A stretch of DNA of 64,000 bases from Pyrus communis (lineage: Eukaryota; Streptophyta; Magnoliopsida; Rosales; Rosaceae): contig NC_084815.1 of NCBI RefSeq assembly GCF_963583255.1, positions 19,070,807-19,134,806 of the forward strand, given 5' to 3'. Each line of letters begins with the position of its first letter. Position 1 is the first letter of the stretch. Under the pieces are notes generated by a model. The model made no database searches. It was not told the DNA's origin and saw only the letters and a list, made by a program, of their open reading frames with translations. Below, in pieces: positions 10,573-23,189 of the stretch. The position numbers and the translations under genes were made by a program.

Positions 10573-13500
10573 ATGGGGGATGCCAAGAGGAACACTTCTT
10601 CTTCTTCCGGCAGTGACGAGGAGATACGAGCACAAGTGGCCAAGGCGGTGGAGGAGGTGAAGGAGCTGCAGGACAAAGCTGCTTCCTTTGTATCCAGAGC
10701 CGCCACCGACGAGCAATCCCTCCGCCAGCGCGCCCAATCTCTCGATTCCTCCATCCGCCGCCTCCGCTCCCAGCTTTATTCACTGCTTTCCAGCAAGGCC
10801 TTGGATCCCAAGTTAGCAGAAAAGGTAAGTTCTTTCGACCCCTTTTCTGGTTTTTGTATCCTTCTGCTGCTTCTGCATGTCTGTGCATGTAAATCCAACT
10901 GCTGAAATTGCTGATTTAGCTTATTTCCTGGATCCATTCATCGCCCATTTTGTGATTTTGCTTTCTGGGATTGTAATTTTTCATGAAATTGCAATGGAAT
11001 GTTTGGAATTTATGGGTGTTTTGGATGGATATGTTACTGGCAGCTGGAAGAAGATTTGCAGAGGGCCACATGTGTGTTGGTGGATGGCGAGGCCGCTTCG
11101 TTTCTTCCTGGGAAATCTCAGGGTACCCTTTTCATTAACTGCCTCATTGATCATTTAATCTGAGGTTTTTGCTTTAGTTTTGTGTTAATTGATTGGATTG
11201 AGCCGTTGTATGTATGTTAAAGGGTTAAAATTTACGCAGGAGGAGGGTTTCTAAGGATGTTTCTCGGTCCTATCAATGTGCGTTCCTCTAGCAAAGATAT
11301 CCAACTCAAGGTTAAAGAGGAATACAACGCTTACAGAGTACGTAATACGTCTTATTGCTTTACGCTTTTCTCCCAATTTGCTTTTTATTCTGGTATAGAA
11401 CATATATCGTGAGCTAAATGTACACAATGTTTTGAAAACTGGTGGAATATATTCATCTTGCATTGGAGGTAACAATAGTATTCCTTACTTTAAATATGCT
11501 AAGTGAAGAATCAGTTATTGGGATCATGCCTTTAGTTCATGGTTACCAACTGAGCCAACTAATTACAGTCAATAGGGCCTAGGAAGAACCTAAGACTTAT
11601 TCATGCTTAAGTGGTTTCACGTACAAAAAAAGACCACTTTGTCTCTTTCTTGAATTATTTTTCAAAGGATGGTTTTTGTTTCCCTTTTTTAATAGCCCTT
11701 TGAATGACACAAGTGACATAAACGATCTCTATGATTTCAGGATAACCGGGGTTTATTCCTTCATTCCATGACTTTTTTGTCTTTTTTTTTTTTTTAATTT
11801 CCTCTCACTAACAAGCTATCTTGAATTGCAATAGGTATACGTTTCAATACAACTAGAAGGCCCTTGAGGTTAAATTGACTACTTATTCTTCCATCAGAGA
11901 TAAATAAGTGTGCTTGGAAATTCTTATCATTCATCTTAGTGATTTATGCTAATCAACATAACCTCAAGGTCATAAATGTTTTACTTGCCCCCTTTTTGTA
12001 ATTATGCCTTCTTGTTTTCGTTGAGATCTGCTCCCTGAGAGTAGAATTGACTCATATAGTATGCTTTCCCTCATGCTGCTTCGTTACTCTTTATCTCATA
12101 TAGCTACTTTCTCCATCTTGACTACAAAGAGTGTCAAGCAAAAATAGTTTGAGCAGCTTACATACAATGATATTACTATGGAGCAGGATAGAACTGCCCT
12201 GCTATTCCTTATTTTTCCAGCAACACTACTTATACTAAGATCTTGGATTTGGGATGGATGTTTGCCAGCGTTTCCAGTTCAGGCTTACCAGGTACATTGA
12301 GATCACGTGTTTCATATCGTATGATTTGAATGTGCTGAAATTTGTGTCTATATGGATGATTTCATAATGGATTTGACTTGATTTTATGCTGATCAAGGCA
12401 TGGCTGTTATTCCTCTACACTGGTTTGGCCCTGCGAGAAAACATACTGAGAGTAAATGGAAGTGATATTCGTCCATGGTAAATGCATAGCATCTTTCCTC
12501 CGACATTTTTTCCTTTTCCCTGGCTGTTAATCCTCTACACTGGTTTACAAGATAAAATAACCAAGTTTGTGACCTCGTATGCTCAACTTGGGTCGATAAC
12601 ATCTGTAGTTTCTTTACAATAATGAAGCTGAATTAAGTCAAGTTCTGTGTGCGCATGCAGGTGTTTGTTTATATATATTGGTTCCAAATTGTGTTGGTTC
12701 AACTAGTACTTGTAATCACGTACGGAATGTTTAGGATCCATGTATAATTTCAGAGTAATTGTAATATCTGTTCTCTCTTTTCCTAAGTAACGTAAAAGTT
12801 TCATTTTTTTGAGGTATCATTTATTGAGGTGTGAAGGTGGATAAAACCAAGGAAACTTTGTCTATAATTGTTATTCATGGTCAATCTGATGACTTAGTAC
12901 TATTATTTTTCATAACTTATCACAGAAATTTCTTGTGCCCACTTTTGTGATTTGGGTTGAAGGTACATAAACCAAGGAAACGTTATTTGCAATTGTAATT
13001 CATAGTCAATCTTATGACTTGGTACTATAATTTTTCACAACTTACCACGTTAACTCGGATATGATTCCTTTTGTCATCCCATGCATTGATTCTTCTGGTG
13101 GAGCTTAATTCACGACAAACCCATATGTTGTCAAAATGGTCATTCATGCATCTATTTTGGTTAGTTAATTGGCATTGTAACTGAACAAACGAATTTCTTA
13201 TACTGATATGCTTGTGCAGGTGGATATACCATCACTATTGTGCTGTGTTTATGGCCCTTGTTAGTCTCACATGGGAGATTAAAGGACAACCAAATTGTTC
13301 CCAAAAGCAGGTAACTTTTTTGTTTTATTGTGTGTTAGTGTTAATAGCTTTGGCACCGTTAATGATTTTGTTAAATCTTGTCCAGAGAGGTGTGCAACTT
13401 TTCCTACAATGGGCTATGATGCAAGGAGTTGCTATGCTTTTACAAAATAGATATCAACGCCAGAGACTCTATACTCGAATTGCATTGGGAAAGGTTCCAT

Positions 13501-14588
13501 TAAAAAGATAAATTGTTTGATTACAAAATTTAAGCCTGATTCTGGTGTTTTATATATTTGTTTTGCAATTTCAGGCCAAAAGAATGGATGTGGTCTGGGG
13601 AGAAACAGCAGGCGTAGATGGTCAATTGTGGATTCTATGTCCAATACTATTTGTTTTACAGGTGATTGGACAACCTGATTAGTTTTTACATATGGCAGAA
13701 TTTGAACTAAGGATCTACCGCTACCCCACCTTATCCCAATCCCACTTGAGCTAAAGCTCATGGGCAGTTGGTAGATATATGATTTAACCATGCTAAATAC
13801 AACCTTGTTAACTGACTGCATTGACTTAATCATGCGTCATAGGAGTTTGCATGATATGCAGCAGAACGAATTGGTGAAGAAAAATCATAGTCTGTAGAGT
13901 TTCGATTGAGTAGTTTTCTTTTAAGTTGCAGCACAAAATGATAGGTTGCATCACTTATGCTTGCCTTCGTGCAAGATAGAGATTGGACTGGTACACCACA
14001 GATAAACTGAAATAGGTTATGTATGATGTGCAAATGGGTGGGTGGGAAAAGTTGCGTAAGTAGTGATTCGTTCTTTCAATGAAATGCAATGCAGACCAAG
14101 TCTGCTCCATTTTTTAATTCTATCCAGTGACTTGAATGCAATAATAACTGAATAATTGTTTGTGCTTGTTGTTTTAGGGTTTTGAGGCATATGTCGGAAT
14201 ACAGTTGCTCACAACTGCTTTTATTGGCGTTGTTTCGGAATGGCAGGTAATTTTTACCGAAAGCTTTCTCTGATTTATGTGAACAAGAACAAAATTGAAA
14301 GAGCATCATGTTGTCTTCAGAAATTAGACAGTTTGATGAGCCCCCTGTAATTTTCAAAAACAGAAGGGCTAACATTACATCTTCACGAAACATCAAGAGA
14401 ACTTGGTGTAGTTTACTCAAAAGTGGAACCATATGTGACGGGAAAAATATTTTTGGCAGGTGAGTTTTTGCGGCGTGCTGTTGGTTTTAATGGCAGTTGG
14501 GAACTTTGTAAATACGGTACAGACGCTTATGGTGAAGTCGAGGTTTAAGGCAAAGATGAAAAGAAGTAAGAGCAAGCAGGATCTGTAG
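10573..14588 (+). CDS. TMEM120/TMPIT-like multi-pass membrane protein, 10 exons, 365 aa
   Basis: Exons are 10573-10824, 11044-11122, 11240-11337, 12187-12291, 12398-12477, 13220-13310, 13386-13493, 13575-13661, 14178-14246 and 14460-14588; all introns are GT-AG and the sum is 1098 nt including the stop. The start ATGGGGGATGCC opens a soluble N-terminal part rich in heptad-like residues (about 15-85), a likely coiled coil. Later exons encode a LFLGPxN-type segment (MFLGPINVR), then about six hydrophobic segments (TALLFLIFPATLLIL, WLLFLYTGL, IYHHYCAVFMALVSL, QLFLQWAMMQG, LWILCPILFVLQGF, GVLLVLMAVGNF) and a basic tail. This is the TMPIT/TMEM120 family; animal members are nuclear-envelope or ER proteins with an ELOVL-like fold. 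The plant role is not established. Exon 3 has a GAGGAG acceptor, so a start three bases later is equally possible. Orthology to At1g33230 is inferred from family and neighbours. Confidence 0.88.
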
Positions 14589-15231
14589 TAAGGAAGGGCC
14601 GACCCCAATCGGTAGGATTAATCTCCCTGGAGCATCATAGGAACTCATTTTTGTAATTTTTTTCTGTTTACTAAAAGTTGTTTCAACACTGGTAGCGAAA
14701 ATTGCCTTTCGTTTTGAGCTTTTTATGAATGTAGAATTGATTACTTTACGAGTCTGGTCTGGTCTTGAGTTAATTTTTTGTACACAAAAATGTTCGGTAT
14801 ATGGGATTTATATGCATCTACAGTTGAAAGTCAAGTCACGAATGTGCTCATCGGCCATTTCATGCATGTGCAACATCATCTTCTGTTGGTCGCATGCATG
14901 TGAACAATTGTCGCATATAATTAGAGAGAGATTGCTAACATGTAATTAGAGAGACGATTGTCATTGGCGTTAGTATTGGCATATAATTGGAGAGACAGTG
15001 AAAGCGGAAAAGTGAAAACTAGTGCATGAAAAAAAGGGTTTGGTTTTCAGCCACGTACTAGACGCTAGGGAGTACACGTGATGCAAAAGGAAGGAGTCTC
15101 ATCACACAGCCTTTTCATCCTGAAATGGAACTTAGAAAAGACACCATCACTACAATGCTTTGATTACGAAATACAAGGAATAAAGTGTAAACAATGTGGA
15201 ATGATTTCCGTACACGCCTACATGGAAATAA

Positions 15232-15457
15232 GGGAAAATGATCCTTGCTGGATCTTTTTCCTTGGAGATCTTAGGAATCCCATGATCGTAATCTTTTATC
15301 GTACATCGTGCGATCAGAAATCATTTCAAATTTTAAAATTTAAAATTAAATATAAATAGTACGTAACGAAAACTGACCGGCACGATGTACGATAAAAGAT
15401 CATGATTACGAGATTCTTAGGATCCTCAGGAAAAGGATTTGGCGAGGATCCTTTTCC
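15232..15457. mobile_element. MITE, 226 bp, family with GGAAAA(T/G)GATCC ends
   Basis: The two arms are inverted repeats over most of their length: left GGAAAATGATCCTTGC, right (reversed) GGAAAAGGATCCTCGC, continuing to ATCTTTTATCGTACATCGTGC in both arms. It is flanked by GGAAATAA on both sides (15224-15231 and 15458-15465), an 8-bp target duplication of the kind made by hAT-type transposases. No ORF. A relative lies at 62948-63145. Confidence 0.8.
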
Positions 15458-15900
15458 GGAAATAAACACAAGTGTGCAGATAAAAAAAAATAGGTGTGCA
15501 GAAATTACTTTTCTAAATATATCTCAAAGTGTATGAATAATGGCAAATGAATTATGTACACTCCTAACAAAAAACAAACAGGAGGTGTGCATGAAGTGAA
15601 AAAAGGTATACAGAAATAACTTTCCTAGATAAATCTGAGATTTTCGCATCATTTTCAACTGGCAACATCTCAAATAAAAGAGAATGCTTTCAACAACTTG
15701 AGCTACGGTCCTCGGTAATAATACAACATTGATCAAACAATGCAAATTACATCCGGATATGAATACTTTGATAATTTTAATAATCATGTGTACATGTCTT
15801 ATGAACAAAGGGCCCCATCACTCATGTAATTAACTTGAAAACCAAGAAAGAATAAAAAGAATCAAGTCAATGGAAGTTCATGTCTACTATTTATAACTGT

Positions 15901-15903
<3 letters not shown>

Positions 15904-15937
<34 letters not shown>
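15904..15937. repeat. TA microsatellite
   Basis: An uninterrupted alternating TA run of about 34 bases. Confidence 0.95.
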
Positions 15938-15938
<1 letters not shown>

Positions 15939-16537
15939 TATAGTGATTTTTCTGTACATTTGTTTATCAATTGGGAAGGGTGTTGCGTTGGGGATTTGGA
16001 GAGAGGGAAGGAAGGAGAGTTGCAATCGGGGAGATTTGGGAAATGAATATAGTGTGGAATTCTAACCGGAATAAAAATTGAGAAGGGAAGCTTGAGTGGA
16101 GGTTTGGGTCTCTAGTATTTATTATTGTGGAAACTTCAAAAAGAATTTAGATATATATATTAGAGGCTATTTTGGGAATAATAGTGAGTGAGAAAATAAC
16201 ATTTTAATTTTTTTAACTTTTTTTGGTAGGTGGGGAGATGAGTATAGCAACATGTCTATATTTTAGTTAATCATTTATAGATCATCTTTACGAAAAAAAA
16301 ACCATTAAGACGTTCATTTTGACACATGTTTTGTTTCTTTTTGCTTCTTTTTACTAAAAGCAACAAATAAATTAAGATGCATGTATTTATCAATTTTAAT
16401 TGTTACAAATTCTTCCCTGGTTTGTTGAACCTTTAATACTTGTTGCAGAAAGAGAAATAGTACAGCCTGGGACCTTCGTCAAATTAGATGTTTAAATTTT
16501 TTTTTTTCTTAAAAAATGGGACAATTGGTGGTAAGCC

Positions 16538-16710
16538 AATAGAATTTTACGGGATAACTTTTATGTATTCCATAATTCTGAATAAAAGGTACATAGCATC
16601 TTTGTTACAAAAGGAAACAAATAAAGGACATAATGCCTTTCCTAAACAATGACTAGTAATTACAAATATATTTACATTTCTTTTCTCCTAAATATTTACT
16701 TTTTCCAATA
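16538..16710 (-). repeat. 3' LTR of the copia element
   Basis: 173 bp, paired with 21374-21548; adjoined on the inner side by the polypurine tract TTGAGGGGGAG read on the minus strand. Confidence 0.9.
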
Positions 16711-19700
16711 CTCCCCCTCAAGTATGCCCAACTTGACAAGTGAATCACCAAACCTTCTACTACATACGGCATGGGTAAGAACATCTGCAAGTTGTTCATC
16801 TGAGTTCACAAATGGTATTGACACAATCTTCTTCTCCAGCTTTTCTTTGATAAAATGTCTTTCAACTTCAACATACTTAGTCCCGTCATGCTGTACCGGA
16901 TTCTCGGCTATCTCTCTAGCGGACTTATTATCACAATACAACTTTATTGCCTCCTTTTGTTTGAAACCAAGACTCCAAAGTAACGTTCGCAACCAAAGCA
17001 TCTCGCACACACCATGTGCCATTCCTCGATATTCAGCTTTAGCAGAAGATCTTGATACCACATTTTGCTTCTTACTTCGCCAAGTAACCAAATTACCTCC
17101 AACAAATGTAAAATACCCAGATGTAGATCTTCTATCAGTCACATCACCTGCCCGATCAGCGTCTGTAAACCCCTCGATCCTCATATGTCCATGACATTCA
17201 TACAAAATTCCTTTACCCGGAGCAGACTTCAAGTATGCTAAGATTCTCATTACTGCCGCCATATGATCCACACTTGGTGAGTGCATGAATTGACTGACCA
17301 CACTTACCGCATACGTAATATCTAGTGAGATAAATAAATCAATCTCCCCACCAGTCTTTGATATCTACCTTTATCAACCGGTTCCTGATCTGGATAAATC
17401 CCCAAATAATGTTTCTCTACGATAGGAGTGTCCACAGGCTTACACCCTAGCATGCCTGTTTCCTTTAATAAATCTAGAACATATTTACACTGAGACAAGA
17501 AAATACCTTTAGATGATCGAGCGACTTCCACGCCAAGAAAATTTTTTAAGTCTCCCAAACTCTTCATCTCGAACTCTGCAGCTAGGTTTTGTTCAAGCTT
17601 CACCATCTCTTCTAAATCATCACCAGTTATTATCATGTCATCTACATAAATGATTAAAGCAGTCACTTTACCACTTCCCCGCTTTACAAATAATGTATGA
17701 TCCGAATGGCTTTGATAATACCCAATCCTCCTCATAACCTGAGTAAATCTATCAAACCATGCACGAGGTGATTGCTTAAGTCCATAGAGTGACTTTAGCA
17801 ATCTACACACTTCGGTCTTCCCTCTGGCATTGTACCCCGGAGGAAGATCCATATATACCTCTTCTTCCAAGTACCCATGAAGAAAGACATTTTTCACATC
17901 AAACTGTTTTAGTGGCCAATTTAAGTTTGCAGCTAAAGAAATCAGAACACATACCGTATTCATCTTTGCTATTGGAGAAAATGTCTCCTGATAATCAATA
18001 CCATAAATTTGAGTATAACCCTTTGCTACTAACCATGTTTTATATCTATCTACCGATCCATCTGCCTTGTATTTAACTGTAAAGACCCATCTACACCCAA
18101 CTGGCTTCTTTCCTTTGGGTAGCTCCATTATCTCCCATGTATCATTTTTATGTAGTGCCATCATTTCCTCATCCATTGCAGCAGCCCATTTAGAATCCCT
18201 CAATGCCTCCTCAACTCGGGTTGGTACTTGGATTGCTTCCACATTGTTAACCCAGGCTTGACGTTACGGCGCAAGGCTTGAGCATGACACATGGTTAGCT
18301 ATTGGGTACTTCATTTTCCCTTCAGGAGAAAACCTGTCAGGAGGAACACCACGATTTTTCCTTGGCGGCAACTGATATGTACTCATAATATTATCTTGAT
18401 TAGTTACATGAGCATTAGTAGTACTTAGCCCAGGAATATTCAGAGAAGACACATTGGGTGGCACTATGTGGTTCGAGAGAGAGGGGGTTGTGGATTCGGC
18501 CACTACTTGCTGTTGTAGTGGCATACCTGGTTCGGCACTTTCCTATTGAGCCCCTGCATCACACTCGGCAATTTCCTGGGGAACCCTTTCATCACACTCG
18601 GCAGCACCATTTCCTGCATCACACTTGGCTTCTTGCTGAGACCCATTATCCACATTCTTGGCACTTCCTTGCCGAGAGTCTCCATTAATATTTTTATCAC
18701 CAAATGCTCCCCCTAAGCTACATATTTCCAACCACCCAAGATCACTAATAGTCTCCCCCTGGTGATCAAAAAGTGTTGAAAACGAAGCATAAAAGAACTC
18801 GGATTCGGAAAAAGTAACATCCATGGTCACTTACATATGGCGAGTTTCAGGATGGTAGCACTTGTACCCTTTTTGTTGAGGAGCAAATCCCAGAAAAACG
18901 CACCGGTGAGCACACGGATCTAACTTACTCCGATGAACCTTGTGGATATGGATATAAGCTACACACTTGAATACACGAGGAGTAAGATGATTACTTGATA
19001 CGATGGGTACTAAATTGGTTAATACTTGAAGAGCTGTTCTAAAGTCCACAACCCGGGAAGGCAAACGATTAATAACATACACATCATAGGTGATGACATC
19101 AGGTCAGAACCGTTTAGGTACGGATGCACCAATGAGCAAAGCACGGACAGTCTCCAGGATATGACGGTTATTTCTCTCAGCAACCCTATTTTGTTGTGGG
19201 GTATGAGGACAAGTAGTCTCATGTAGAGTTCCTTGATCCTGAAGGAAACAGGACAACTCGGAACCAATATACTCTCCTTCATTATCAGAGCGGAGAACTT
19301 TAATAACAGAGGAATATTGTGTTACTACCATTTGAGAAAAAGATCGAAACACCATACTCACATCATTTTTATTTTTCATCACATAAATCCACATCATACG
19401 AGTGCAATCATCAACAAAAGTAATAAACCATTTAACCCTAGATGTAGTACTAATAGGAGAGGGACCCCAAACATCTGAATGCACAAGATCAAAAGGAAAC
19501 AATCTTTTATTCATACTAGGAGGAAACGAAGTGCGATGACTCTTCGCGAAAATACATACTTCACAATGTAAGTCTGATTCTTTTATTTCATGAAATAAAC
19601 TAGGCAACATACGCCTTAAATAACCAAAGGAAGCATGTCCTAAGCGACGATGCAATAACCACACTTCTTGTAAATTATTAGTACGGGATGCTCGAACCGT

Positions 19701-20760
19701 ATTGGCTCTGCCAGGAATGATGTCATCCACATAATATAACCCCTTTCTCTTAGTGCCATGCCCAATTATCTCCTTGGCCTGAATATCCTGAAGCAACAAA
19801 ACAGTGGATGCATAAGTACAACACAATCTAATTGCTTAGTAACTTGAGGAATAGATAACAAATTATGAGATAACGAGGGAACAAGCAAGCAGTGATGAAG
19901 GGGAAGGGCCGAAGTGAGGTGCACTGTGCCGGCCCCCAAAACTGGTGTTGTTGTTCCGTTAGCAGTTGCTATACACTTCTGTGGACTTGTTGTCATACTA
20001 GAAAATAAATTCTTATCAAAAGTCATATGATCAGTTGCACCCGAGTCTAGAATCCAACCTGTATGATGTTTTATATCAGAGGCTAAAAGAACACGCCTCA
20101 TACTACCTGGAGTGGCCGGGGTTTCACTAGGGGTGGTCTTGGTCAACAAGCTTTGACTTGAATCACTTGAGGAGGGCACGACATCCTTGGTGGTAGTGGC
20201 AATGGATGCTCGGCTTCCACTTGCTCCATTAGCGGCTTGTTCCTTGGCACGTAATTTCTTCTTCAATTTAGGGAACCATTCGGGTACTTCATGTTTCTGA
20301 AAACATGTGTCCTCTGTATGACGGGTTTGACCACAAAAAGTTCACTTCAGATCATCTTTGTTTTCCTAAGTGAATGGCTGAGAATTGGCCGTTGGAGATG
20401 GGTTTAAAAACCGGGTACCAGAAGGTGGTCGTGATATCATAACTACTGGAGGAGCTCCTCCTTGGTTCCCCACGCCACTACTTCCCATCATAGTTGCATG
20501 GCGTTGTGCTTCTCGCCTAACAACGGAGAACACCTCTTCCACAGACGGTAATGGTTGAGTTCTCAAAATATCACTACGCACTTTGTCAAAAATATCACCA
20601 AGCCCTGCTAGGAAGGCATGCACACGATCCAATTGAATTTCTTCTCGAAATGTCTTTAAGCCAACAACACACTCCATCTTGATTGGTCTTCTTTGATCCA
20701 ATTCTTGCCAAACCGCTTTGAGATCAGCATAGTATACACCGATAGGTCTTCCTTCCTAGC
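16711..20760 (-). pseudogene. Degenerate copia gag-pol
   Basis: Order on the minus strand: gag (20701-20366), a CCHC zinc knuckle near 20340, protease with WILDSGATDHM (about 20060-20030), integrase zinc finger and catalytic core (19826-19104; RRLGHASFGYL, CEVCIFAKSH, VHSDVWGPSP, LRSDNEGEY, QQNRVAERNN), a linker (18524-18264), reverse transcriptase (18242-17322; IIYVDDMIITGDD) and RNase H (17301-16696; SKKQNVVSRSSAKAEYR). The pieces lie in three frames, with stops near 18263 and 19085 and frame changes near 17310 and 19800. Just after the gag piece the expected first Cys of the zinc knuckle appears as TGA. All domains are recognisable, but the copy cannot make an intact polyprotein. Confidence 0.85.
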
Positions 20761-21373
20761 AAAGTCGAAATGACTTCACCTTCAAATCATAAATCTGAGA
20801 AATATCAGACCCATCATAATACATTCGAGCAACCTCTTCCCATACTTCTTAGTTGTACGAAGATGAATGAAAAATCCCACGATGGTAAGAACCATGGAAT
20901 TAATCAACCACCCTTTTCACAATTGCGTTCCTTGTCTCCTAAGCTTCATACTCAGCACTATTCTCCTTGGTCTCCTTGACGCTCCCTGTCACGAACCCTT
21001 TCTTGCCACGTCCAGCGATATACATCTCCTATGCCTTGGACCACAAAGGATAGTTTGACCCATTCAGCTTTACAGTACTTGGTACGGCCAAAGCATCACT
21101 CTGAATAACAACTAGATTCACAACTGAGCCGTGGATAGAGCCATATGCTTTGCCCTCCAACTTCAGCCTTAACTCACCTTTGTCCCCCGTCATTGATCAC
21201 GTCACGGTACACCACAAAGAACACACACACACAAGCCGTAGCAGTACACAGCCCACTGCATTGCAGTTAGTTTTTCTGCGGCAAAGATGCAGCAAAAATA
21301 ACCAAGCAGCTTTCCTTCTCACGACACAAGCAGCACGGTGGTGGGATTAGGGTTACAGTTGGCTCTGGTGCCA

Positions 21374-21548
21374 AATAGAATTTTATGGGATAACTTTTCT
21401 ATATTCCATAATTCTAAATAAAAGGTACATACAATCCTTGTTATAAAAGGAAACAAATAAAGGACATAATACCTTTCCTAAACAATGACTCTAGTAATTA
21501 CAAAAATATTTACATTCCTTTTCTCCTAAATATTTACTTTTTCCAATA
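21374..21548 (-). repeat. 5' LTR of the copia element
   Basis: 175 bp, paired with 16538-16710; the primer-binding site TGGCACCAGAGCC follows directly on the minus strand. Confidence 0.9.
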
Positions 21549-23189
21549 AAGCCATGGTTATCCACAATTTTCAGGGGCCGAAAAGACTCACAAATGCATT
21601 TCAACCTCTCACTGGCCACAAGTCTGGCTTCCACACCAGCAACGGGTTTCGAACCCGAGACCTCCAGTTTTTAGTTTGAAGGAAGCATCGCAATCCATCA
21701 TTTACCACTGGGCCAGCAGCTCGTGGTTAAATTAGATGTTTAATTAATCTTTCCACTAACACCAATCAAGTACATTCCTCTTTGTTCCATGTGCTGTATT
21801 TTAAAAACCTAATTATTTGTAATTAACTATTAGAGACATGTGTTATATATATAAGTTTTTTTTTTCCAACTCATACAAACACGTGAAGTGGGTGAAAAGA
21901 TTCGAAGGCTTGTAAGCAAAACTATGTGGCATTTTGAGATAGGAAATAAATACAGTAACATGCAGAAGAATATTGGGCAAGATTTGAAACAGAAAAAAAA
22001 AAAAAAATGCGCTAATCATTAATCGTGAGATTAATTTGAGAAGTGTACATTGTCTATTGAGTGACTCAAACCTGCAAAACTTCTTGGAATTCTTCGACGC
22101 ACATTTAACCATTAAATTCAACAATGTATAAACTTGTTATGATCTTTATAAACTACATTAAAATTGAAAAACCTAATCACGAGATACAATTAAGAACTGC
22201 TTTGCATTAGAGGAGAGAAGGTAAATTAATATTCAGATAGAAACTGCAAGTTTGCTTCTTATCGAATTAGCCTGGATGTTGGGTTGTCACTACTGAAGGT
22301 AAATTTTTGTTTGAAAACATATCTAGGGGTTTAAGACAAATTTGTGTAGTTTTGGATTTTTTGACATATATTTGGCACCAAAAAGAAAATGGTCTAATAA
22401 GTTTAAAATTTTGGGTCAAATTCCAAGACATACACTTTTGACACACATTTTGATATTTATTTTGTATGGACCACTGTGTAATGTATTTCAACAATACCAT
22501 CTATATTTTAGTACATCATTTATAGATTATCTTTGCAAAAAATTAGGCAAATCCAAAACCCTTAAGACATCTATTTGTAGTGAATAAAATTAATGAATAC
22601 GATCTACAAAGAAACACTAACTTCAATCTAATGATCATTTGGTTTTGGATTTGAGTGATTTTGGTAGACATGATTTTTGAGGTGAGATAAAAAAAAAATA
22701 AACGGTTAGATAGTTAAAAAACGTTTGTCAAAAATGTATGTCTCCGGATCCTTACCTTATAATTTTTGGTGAAAACATGTTATTGACTACAGATGGAAAC
22801 AAGCAAATCAAAGATTGATAAGTTCTAACCAACCCAAAATAATTATATAAGCAAGTCAACCCTTTTTGGAACACATTATTATATATTCATACAGCACAAT
22901 AATAACTGGCAATAATAAGAGACTTGGATGTATTTACCGACAAATATTCAATCATGCATTTGTTTTGTAATAAAAATTAAAATACATGATAGTGCGTAAA
23001 TTTACTTAAAATATTATCACAGTTATATGTTTATATGTTTATATTCGATATGTGATTGTATTTATCAAACTAATCAGATATTGTTACATAATTAAATTAA
23101 AATATATAATTATATGCATAATTAACTTGAAATATTGTAACAAGCCTTGTCTGTTATCTTTTATATATACACACACACACACACAGACC

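Larger units (their letters stand above)
14589..16480. other. Intergenic; 3' UTR, a MITE and a TA repeat, no gene
   Basis: The first 100-150 bases are the likely 3' UTR of the TMEM120-like gene. The rest has a MITE (15232-15457) and a TA microsatellite (15904-15937). The open stretch 15078-15359 overlaps the MITE and shows no family features. Confidence 0.6.
16538..21548 (-). mobile_element. Ty1/copia LTR retrotransposon, 5.0 kb, two LTRs, inserted in a SINE
   Basis: The element is bounded by LTRs of 173 bp (16538-16710, 3' LTR) and 175 bp (21374-21548, 5' LTR) and by a 5-bp duplication AAGCC (16533-16537 and 21549-21553). The minus strand ends are TATTGG...CTATT rather than TG...CA. The primer-binding site next to the 5' LTR reads TGGCACCAGAGCCAA; the polypurine tract next to the 3' LTR reads TTGAGGGGGAG. 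The two LTRs differ by roughly eleven substitutions and one 2-bp indel, so the insertion is not recent. The short LTRs and 5 kb size suit the Ale/Retrofit group, which is tentative. Confidence 0.9.
16496..21728 (-). mobile_element. tRNA-derived SINE, split by the copia element
   Basis: On the minus strand the head lies at 21728-21549 and the tail at 16537-16496. The head has pol III boxes: A box TGGCCCAGTGG (21705-21715) and B box GGTTCGAAACC (21647-21657). The tail ends in an A-rich run. A perfect 15-bp duplication AAATTAGATGTTTAA flanks the whole unit (16481-16495 and 21729-21743). Removing the copia insertion leaves a SINE of about 220 bp. A related copy lies at about 62359-62657. Confidence 0.85.

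Noticed and set aside
10283..10888. 201-codon minus-strand ORF over exon 1 of the TMEM120-like gene
   Set aside because: It overlaps the promoter and first exon of a well-supported gene and ends in simple AAT/A repeats.
21647..21715. tRNA gene suggested by A and B boxes
   Set aside because: The sequence between and around the boxes does not fold as a tRNA that I can see, and the unit has a SINE tail and target duplication.
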